Origin: Flavobacteriaceae bacterium UBA4022
GTDB taxonomy: Bacteria; Bacteroidota; Bacteroidia; Flavobacteriales; Flavobacteriaceae
Reading direction: 5' to 3'
Length of the DNA: 10,733 nt
Assembly (NCBI GenBank): GCA_002384055.1
Contig: DGAU01000001.1
Span: 1-10,733, forward strand
A model generated the notes under the pieces. The model was not told the DNA's origin and did not search any database. It saw only the letters and a list, made by a program, of their open reading frames with translations. Within the stretch, counting starts at the first letter, position 1. The number at the start of each line of letters is the position of its first letter. The translations under genes were made by a program, and so were the position numbers. Shown here piece by piece: positions 6,433-10,733 of this stretch.

Positions 6433-8223
6433 TTATGCCTCAGCGTCCTTGTCCTTTAGTGCAAACTGCACCTCATAAAGTGATTTGTAATGCCCTGAGT
6501 CTTTTTTGATTAATGACTGATGGGTACCCACTTCTACAATTTTACCAGCTTCCATCACCATAATTTGATCCGCATTTTGAATGGTCGCCAAACGGTGCGC
6601 AATCACAATTGATGTGCGGCCTTGGGTGATGCGATCGGTGGCATTTTGAATGAGTTCCTCCGAATAACTATCGACCGATGAAGTGGCTTCGTCAAGAATC
6701 AAAATACTCGGACCGCTCATAAAAGCGCGTAAAAAGGCAATCAACTGTCGTTGACCCGAAGAAAGCATAGCCCCACGCTCTTTTACATTATAATGATAGC
6801 CTTCTGGTAAGCTGCTGATAAAGTCATGTACGCCAATTTCTTTGGCCGCAGCAATCACCTGCTCTTCGGTGATTTGATCATCGCCCAAAGTGATGTTGTT
6901 CAAGATGGTATCGGCAAACAAAAAGACATCCTGTAAGACCACCGCAATATGACCTCTCAAAGAGGCCAAGGTCATGGTCTCTATATCATGTCCGTCGATT
7001 TTGATCTTGCCCCCATCAATTTCGTAAAATCGAGTCAGGAGATTAATGATGGTGGATTTGCCCGCTCCAGTGGCACCCACTATAGCAATAGTCTGCCCTG
7101 GCTTCACTTCGAAGCTAATGCCTTTGACTACAGGCTCATCTGGTTTGTAACCAAAAGTGACCGATTCGAAGGCAATATGGCCCGCAATCTCTGCCAATTC
7201 TGTCTCACCCTGATCCGCGATATGCGCCTCAGTATCCAAAATTTCAAAAACCCGATTGGCGGCCACCATACCCATCTGTAGGGTATTGAATTTATCGGCA
7301 ATCATGCGCAACGGGCGAAACAGCATTTGGGACAATTGTATGAATGCCGTAATAAGCCCTAGGGTCATCCCGTTGCCCGGTAAAGTGCCATCGGGAAGAA
7401 TGTTCATTCCTCCATACCATACGATCAGACCCAATGCAACGGACCCAGAAATTTCAGCAATCGGGAAGAAAATACTATTGAACCATACGGTTTTGATCCA
7501 ACCCTTCTTGTGCTCTTCGTTGATCTGCATAAAGGTTTCGTACTCTTTGTCTTCACGGACAAAAATTTGTACAATTTTCATACCCGTAATGCGCTCTTGA
7601 ACAAAAGTATTGAGGTTAGCGACTTGATTACGCACATCCTCAAAGGCGCCTTTCATCGCTCTTTGGAAAATTCGTGTGGCATAAATGAGCACCGGAAGAA
7701 TAGAAAACGAGATCAAAGCCAATTGCCAACTCTGGTAAATCATATAGGTCGCAATCACCACCATTTTGAGCACATCACTGGCAATGGTGAACAAGCCTTC
7801 ACTAAAAATACTGGCGATGGTTTCAATGTCATTGACCGTGCGGGTCGTTAAACGCCCTACAGCACTCTTATCAAAATAGGCCATCTTGAAACGCATCATA
7901 TGACCAAACAACTTGATTCTGATATCTTTAATAACAGTCTGACCCAACCAGTTGGCATAATAGATAAAAGAAAACTGAAAAAGCACCTCAAAAACTAAAG
8001 CCACCGCTATAAGGGAAATATAAAAAACCATCGCATCCCAGTCTTGTGGCAACATACCCAAGTCAATGGTGTTTTTCAAAAATATAGGCCCAAGTAATCC
8101 TGCTACAGACAATCCTATGGCCGATAAGGCGACAAATATAAAAGTGCCTCGATAGGGCTTAGTAAAACCTAATAAACGCGAGAATAAGTTGAAATCGAAG
8201 GCCTTGCCTGCTGGTTTTCCCAT
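6433..8223 (-). CDS. MsbA-like ABC exporter half-transporter (permease-ATPase fusion)
   Basis: A 596-residue half-transporter expected to work as a homodimer in the inner membrane. The transmembrane domain occupies about 25-320 with hydrophobic segments near 27-49, 65-88, 145-165, 167-185, 250-272 and 285-302. The nucleotide-binding domain follows: A-loop Y359, Walker A GATGAGKS (383-390), Q-loop Q431, signature LSSGQ (487-491), Walker B ILILDE (507-512) with catalytic E512, and switch H543 in IAHRLAT. The signature has serine for the usual first glycine of LSGGQ, a tolerated variant. Substrate cannot be read from sequence; lipid, lipid A core or a drug are possible. The ATG at 8223 lies 10 nt after the truA stop, so it is probably the second gene of a truA operon. 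Confidence 0.9.
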   Translation of the reverse strand: MGKPAGKAFDFNLFSRLLGFTKPYRGTFIFVALSAIGLSVAGLLGPIFLKNTIDLGMLPQDWDAMVFYISLIAVALVFEVLFQFSFIYYANWLGQTVIKDIRIKLFGHMMRFKMAYFDKSAVGRLTTRTVNDIETIASIFSEGLFTIASDVLKMVVIATYMIYQSWQLALISFSILPVLIYATRIFQRAMKGAFEDVRNQVANLNTFVQERITGMKIVQIFVREDKEYETFMQINEEHKKGWIKTVWFNSIFFPIAEISGSVALGLIVWYGGMNILPDGTLPGNGMTLGLITAFIQLSQMLFRPLRMIADKFNTLQMGMVAANRVFEILDTEAHIADQGETELAEIAGHIAFESVTFGYKPDEPVVKGISFEVKPGQTIAIVGATGAGKSTIINLLTRFYEIDGGKIKIDGHDIETMTLASLRGHIAVVLQDVFLFADTILNNITLGDDQITEEQVIAAAKEIGVHDFISSLPEGYHYNVKERGAMLSSGQRQLIAFLRAFMSGPSILILDEATSSVDSYSEELIQNATDRITQGRTSIVIAHRLATIQNADQIMVMEAGKIVEVGTHQSLIKKDSGHYKSLYEVQFALKDKDAEA

Positions 8224-8233
8224 AGGTGTAAAG

Positions 8234-8980
8234 TTATAACTTAAAGTGGTTAATTGGGTAGGTAACCTTATTCAAAAACAAGGCGTAACCCGGAACCGAA
8301 GTACCCGCACTTGATCGGTCTTTACTGGCCAAAACAGCCCGAAAACCATCTATGTCCATTTTGCCGTAACCGACTGATAACAGGGTGCCCACAATGGCCC
8401 GCACCATATTGCGCAGAAATCGATCCGCCCCGACAGTAAAGACCAAAACATCATCTTGCTGGCTCCATTCTGCCTTGGTGATTTTGCAATCATAGGTGCG
8501 TACATCGGTCTTGGATTTGGAAAAGCATTGAAAATCGGTATGCGCCAAAAGCAAGGCCGCTGCCGCATTCATCTTAGCCAAATTGGGAATTTGAGAAACA
8601 CTGTAAGTAAAGCCATTAGTAAATGGATCCTTCTTAGTACTCAAAAAGTATTGATATTCGCGGTGTACCGCATCAAAACGCGCATGAGCGTTCTCTGGCA
8701 CTTCAAACAGATCGATAATACTGATGTCATTTGGTAAAAAACCATTGAGTCGCGCTGTTAAAGTCTCTGCTTCTAGGGGTTCTTGAACATCAAAGTGTGC
8801 AAAAATCTGACGTGCATGTACCCCTGTGTCGGTACGCCCGGCCCCCACAATGGTGATGGTCTTGCGCAATAAGGTCGACAAGGCATGCTCAAGTGTTTCT
8901 TGAACACTGATGTCATTGGGCTGGCGTTGCCAACCAAAATAATTGCCCCCGTTAAAGGCGAGTTCTATGAAATACCTCAA
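8234..8980 (-). CDS. truA: TruA, tRNA pseudouridine(38-40) synthase
   Basis: A 248-residue enzyme converting uridines 38-40 of the tRNA anticodon arm to pseudouridine. The catalytic motif GAGRTDTGVHA (46-56) carries the nucleophile D51. The N-terminal FGWQRQPN (15-22) and C-terminal RNMVRAIVGTLLSVG (residues about 189-203) are family signatures. Length is typical for Bacteroidota. Translation appears to start at TTG 8980, directly before RYFIEL, which is where the family begins; the ATG at 8991 is out of frame and reaches a stop within five codons, so a TTG start is preferred. The ABC exporter follows after 10 nt. The gene is divergent from the phosphoesterase at 9065. Confidence 0.93.
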   Translation of the reverse strand: MRYFIELAFNGGNYFGWQRQPNDISVQETLEHALSTLLRKTITIVGAGRTDTGVHARQIFAHFDVQEPLEAETLTARLNGFLPNDISIIDLFEVPENAHARFDAVHREYQYFLSTKKDPFTNGFTYSVSQIPNLAKMNAAAALLLAHTDFQCFSKSKTDVRTYDCKITKAEWSQQDDVLVFTVGADRFLRNMVRAIVGTLLSVGYGKMDIDGFRAVLASKDRSSAGTSVPGYALFLNKVTYPINHFKL

Positions 8981-8998
8981 AATAGAATCATGAAAGGG

Positions 8999-9028
8999 TA
9001 AAATTACAAATTACTTCTATAGTCCAAA
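8999..9028 (-). promoter_or_regulatory. candidate promoter of truA-exporter operon
   Basis: On the minus strand TTTG (9028-9025), an 18-nt spacer and TAATTTTA (9006-8999) resemble the Bacteroidota -33 TTTG and -7 TAnnTTTG elements, the latter with one mismatch at the final base. The predicted start near 8993 leaves a leader of about 13 nt before the TTG start codon. It shares the 84-bp divergent spacer with the promoter of the 9065 gene. Confidence 0.5.
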
Positions 9029-9051
9029 GGTTATTGAAAAAATTAAACCCC

Positions 9052-9059
9052 TAACTTTG
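9052..9059 (+). promoter_or_regulatory. -7 promoter box of phosphoesterase gene
   Basis: TAACTTTG is an exact match to TAnnTTTG and ends only 5 nt before the ATG at 9065. The transcription start would fall at or beside the A of the start codon, implying a leaderless or nearly leaderless mRNA. The only upstream TTG (9034-9036) is 15 nt away, shorter than the usual spacing of about 19, so the -33 element is weak. Confidence 0.55.
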
Positions 9060-9064
9060 CCTTT

Positions 9065-9556
9065 ATGACACGCATTCTATTACTCAGCGATACCCATGGC
9101 TACATGAACGAGACCATTCTGCAACGTGCCAGCGAAGTAGATCAGGTTTGGCATGCCGGGGATATCGGCAACCTGAGCGTAACTGATGCCCTTAGGGGCG
9201 TAGCGCCAGTAACGGCAGTTTATGGCAATATTGACGGAGCGGATATCAGAGGTGAATTTCCTTTGAACCAAAATTTTACCTGCGACGGCATACGCGTACT
9301 AATGACGCACATCGGGGGCTATCCAGGGCGATATCTGCCCACTTTGCGCCAGCAGATTAGGGACTTGTCGCCAGAGGTGGTGATCTGTGGTCATTCCCAT
9401 ATCCTCAAGGTGCAACGTGATCAAAAACACCAACACATACATCTTAACCCTGGTGCCATAGGCATCCACGGTTTTCATCAAGTCCGAACCATGTTGCGCT
9501 TTAGTATCGACAAAGGAAAACTACTGGATATGGAAGTTCTAGAATATAAGCGATAA
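9065..9556 (+). CDS. YfcE/MJ0936-type metallophosphoesterase
   Basis: A 163-residue calcineurin-like phosphodiesterase of the small YfcE group, expected to use two divalent metals and hydrolyse phosphodiesters; the natural substrate is unknown. The metal ligands are all present: SDTHG with D9 and H11, AGDIGN with D33, YGNIDG with N55, THIGG with H82, and CGHSH with H110 and H112, followed by LNPGAIG (127-133). Length is normal and there is no signal peptide, so it is cytoplasmic. The ATG at 9065 is fixed by the SDTHG motif lying at residues 8-12. It is monocistronic: divergent from truA upstream and closed by a hairpin terminator at 9559-9590. Confidence 0.9.
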   Translation: MTRILLLSDTHGYMNETILQRASEVDQVWHAGDIGNLSVTDALRGVAPVTAVYGNIDGADIRGEFPLNQNFTCDGIRVLMTHIGGYPGRYLPTLRQQIRDLSPEVVICGHSHILKVQRDQKHQHIHLNPGAIGIHGFHQVRTMLRFSIDKGKLLDMEVLEYKR

Positions 9557-9590
9557 AAAAACCCTCAAAATTGGCATTTTTTGAGGGTTT
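9555..9590. terminator. bidirectional intrinsic terminator
   Basis: AAACCCTCAAAA (9559-9570) and its exact complement TTTTGAGGGTTT (9579-9590) form a 12-bp stem around the 8-nt loop 9571-9578. Read on the minus strand, the stem runs straight into a tract of Ts (complement of the A run 9555-9560), so it is strongest as the terminator of the DUF4293 gene. On the plus strand it sits 2 nt after the phosphoesterase stop, with a weaker T tract inside the stem. Confidence 0.88.
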
Positions 9591-9612
9591 CGCACTAATA
9601 TACTAATGGCAT

Positions 9613-10023
9613 TTAACGGATTCGATCTACCGATTTTACGAGATCCTCGTCCCTTTTGATGGCCTTATTGGCCAACACTAAAAAAACGATAGAAATGATG
9701 GGAAGTAGCACCCCAATACCCTTCTGCGAAACCAAGGCTTCTCCGGATAAATTTAGCGATCGAAAAATGAAAACGCCCACTAATACAAAATTAAATATGA
9801 TCGACAAACGATTCAGCACAAACTGGTGCAACCGCTGTTTAAACTTTACAATTGACCACAAAACAAGAACAGCAGACACCAAATTAATGGCATCAAGCAC
9901 CGAATTGGTGTTCCATTTGTTCGGCCCTTCACTGCCTTGAGAAACCACAGGCATCCAAAAATAAAACCCTAGAATACAAGCCAGTGCGGTCAGGAGATAA
10001 AGGGTTTGAATGCGTTGAATCAT
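9613..10023 (-). CDS. DUF4293 family membrane protein
   Basis: A 136-residue integral membrane protein of the Bacteroidota family DUF4293, function unknown. It begins MIQRIQTLYLL, as is usual for the family, and has four hydrophobic segments at about 7-25, 42-60, 70-88 and 100-118, with a charged C-terminal tail ending KRDEDLVKSVDRIR. The reading frame is open upstream to a TTG at 10050, but the ATG at 10023 matches the family N-terminus and is preceded by a promoter-like box, so I use it. It is divergent from rho, convergent with the phosphoesterase, and ends 22 nt before the bidirectional terminator. Nothing in the sequence indicates a catalytic site. Confidence 0.85.
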   Translation of the reverse strand: MIQRIQTLYLLTALACILGFYFWMPVVSQGSEGPNKWNTNSVLDAINLVSAVLVLWSIVKFKQRLHQFVLNRLSIIFNFVLVGVFIFRSLNLSGEALVSQKGIGVLLPIISIVFLVLANKAIKRDEDLVKSVDRIR

Positions 10024-10047
10024 GGTTGTTCCGGCTGTTTTGAAGCA

Positions 10048-10055
10048 CAAAAATA
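10048..10055 (-). promoter_or_regulatory. candidate -7 box of DUF4293 gene
   Basis: On the minus strand TATTTTTG (10055-10048) matches TAnnTTTG exactly. It would place the transcription start about 6 nt downstream, near 10042, giving a leader of roughly 19 nt before the ATG at 10023. No well-placed -33 TTG is visible, so the call rests on one element. Confidence 0.45.
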
Positions 10056-10105
10056 AGCTTTCTTTTCTAAAAAATTAATCTAGATTTTCAAAATAATGTC
10101 GTATC

Positions 10106-10125
10106 ATTGTGCCGCTAGGCGCAAT
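10106..10125 (+). promoter_or_regulatory. inverted repeat / RNA hairpin in presumed rho leader
   Basis: ATTGTGCC (10106-10113) pairs with GGCGCAAT (10118-10125) around loop GCTA, an 8-bp stem with one U-G wobble in the plus-strand RNA; on the minus strand that pair would be an A-C mismatch, so a plus-strand RNA role in the rho leader is favoured. No T tract follows, so it is not an ordinary terminator. It could equally be a protein-binding dyad. The remainder of the 192-bp spacer 10024-10215 holds the DUF4293 promoter box and no open frame I support. Confidence 0.4.
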
Positions 10126-10215
10126 AGTCATAATTCTAAGCCGCTCAGTCTTCAACCCATTTTTCGATCATACAACCAGATCACATTCCCATAACTTTAC
10201 GAATCAAACTATTAC

Positions 10216-10733
10216 ATGTTAGAAATTTCTGAATTAAAAGAACAGAAGCTACCTGAACTTCAGGATTTAGCTAAGGAATTAGGTGTGCCAAAATACCGAA
10301 CCTTAAAAAAACTAGACTTGGTTTATCAGATTTTAGATTACCAAGCGGCGAATCCAACGGCGGTTCAAGCTATCGTTAAAACGACGATTAAAACACAAGA
10401 CGCCCCCGGTGTCGCGACAGAAAGTACTGCGACAGAAACAAACGAGCCAAAAGCAGATAACCCTAAGCAGGGGCAGCCCGAAGTAAAAAGCGGCGACAAC
10501 CAGCGCAATAGCAAGCCAGGCGACGGCCCGCGCGAAGCAAAAAGCAGCGACAATCCACGCAACATCAAGCAAGGCGAAGGCCAGCGCAACGATAGGGATA
10601 ACCGTGGAGATCGCCAACCAAGACGTCAAAATGACGCAGCAAAATCTTCGGAAAACGGCAACCGAAACGACAACCGAAACGACAATAGAAACGCCAAGGC
10701 GCCAGCTACTAAAAATGATGGTGACCGCAACAA
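10216..10733 (+). CDS. rho: Transcription termination factor Rho (N-terminal part, runs off window)
   Basis: The frame is open for 172 codons plus two bases to the window edge, so the gene is partial at its 3' end. Residues 1-48 form the SAP-like Rho_N domain (MLEISELKEQKLPELQDLAK, then TLKKLDLVYQILD). From about residue 60 the protein becomes a low-complexity, presumably disordered insert rich in N, R, D, G, K, Q and S. It contains an 18-residue imperfect duplication (91-108 and 109-126) and a DNRN-type 4-residue tandem repeat (148-159). The RNA-binding cold-shock domain and the ATPase domain would lie beyond 10733. Such inserts are known in Bacteroidota Rho, where they modulate RNA binding and, in Bacteroides, condensate formation. 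The ATG at 10216 fits the family start. The ATPase cannot be seen, so identity rests on the N-terminus. Confidence 0.88.
   Translation, partial: MLEISELKEQKLPELQDLAKELGVPKYRTLKKLDLVYQILDYQAANPTAVQAIVKTTIKTQDAPGVATESTATETNEPKADNPKQGQPEVKSGDNQRNSKPGDGPREAKSSDNPRNIKQGEGQRNDRDNRGDRQPRRQNDAAKSSENGNRNDNRNDNRNAKAPATKNDGDRN
10486..10593 (+). repeat. 54-nt imperfect tandem duplication in the rho insert
   Basis: Codons 91-108 (10486-10539) and 109-126 (10540-10593) align without gaps, about 41 of 54 bases identical. The shared residue pattern is KS-DN-RN-K-G-G-R. Substitutions at all codon positions suggest an old in-frame duplication. Confidence 0.6.
10657..10692 (+). repeat. 12-nt tandem repeat encoding (G/D)NRN
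   Basis: Three 12-nt units in frame encode GNRN, DNRN and DNRN (residues 148-159). The first two units differ at one base, and the third has a synonymous CGA-AGA-type change. In-frame units of this length can expand or contract without breaking the protein. Confidence 0.65.

Noticed and set aside
10024..10050. Upstream extension of the DUF4293 gene to TTG 10050
   Set aside because: The family begins at MIQRIQT, encoded from ATG 10023, and the promoter box at 10055-10048 would overlap the longer start.
10102..10109. TATCATTG as the rho promoter -7 box
   Set aside because: It has a mismatch, lacks a spaced TTG, and overlaps the hairpin; other near matches in the spacer (TAGATTTT 10081-10088, TAACTTTA 10192-10199) are equally weak, so no rho promoter is called.
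10333..10629. Hydrophobic minus-strand frame of 98 codons
   Set aside because: It is the antisense shadow of the low-complexity rho insert; its composition follows from the GC-rich repeats and it matches no family.
1..10733. CRISPR array, insertion sequence, prophage or defence system
   Set aside because: No regularly spaced repeats, transposase or integrase motifs, terminal inverted repeats or defence domains were found on either strand.

Overview
This window is a housekeeping stretch of a Bacteroidota chromosome, most likely order Flavobacteriales. The support is protein character (ClpS, BT_3928-type DoxX protein, DUF1599, DUF4293, CdaA with three N-terminal helices, Rho with a long low-complexity insert), promoter-like boxes of the Bacteroidota type (TTG...TAnnTTTG), and start sites that mostly lack an AGGAGG Shine-Dalgarno. 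Genus and family cannot be fixed by eye. I see no insertion sequence, phage gene, CRISPR array, toxin-antitoxin pair or defence island.

Layout. Positions 2-75 (minus) hold tRNA-Arg(ACG) with its own promoter just upstream. A tightly packed minus-strand operon runs from 4746 down to 127: DUF1599 protein, BT_3928-type membrane protein, a lone DppB-type ABC permease, tpiA, prmA and clpS. Junctions are +2, +1, +6, -4 and +1 nt, so co-transcription is likely. Divergent from it, across 56 bp, are folP (dihydropteroate synthase) and cdaA (diadenylate cyclase) on the plus strand. cdaA meets an MsbA-like ABC exporter tail to tail with 7 bp between them; the exporter follows truA (tRNA pseudouridine synthase) on the minus strand. 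Divergent from truA is a YfcE-type phosphoesterase on the plus strand, with a promoter box so close to its ATG that the mRNA may be leaderless. A bidirectional hairpin terminator separates it from the convergent DUF4293 membrane protein. After a 192-bp divergent spacer with a hairpin, the N-terminal 172 codons of rho run off the right edge.

How the genes work together. The operon mixes glycolysis (TpiA), ribosomal protein L11 methylation (PrmA), N-degron delivery to Clp (ClpS) and three membrane or unknown proteins; I recall this as a recurrent gene neighbourhood in this phylum rather than one pathway. folP-cdaA places folate synthesis beside c-di-AMP signalling. No complete undescribed system is evident. 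The best leads are the uncharacterised DUF1599/BT_3928/orphan permease trio, the Rho insert with internal repeats, and the hairpin in the presumed rho leader.
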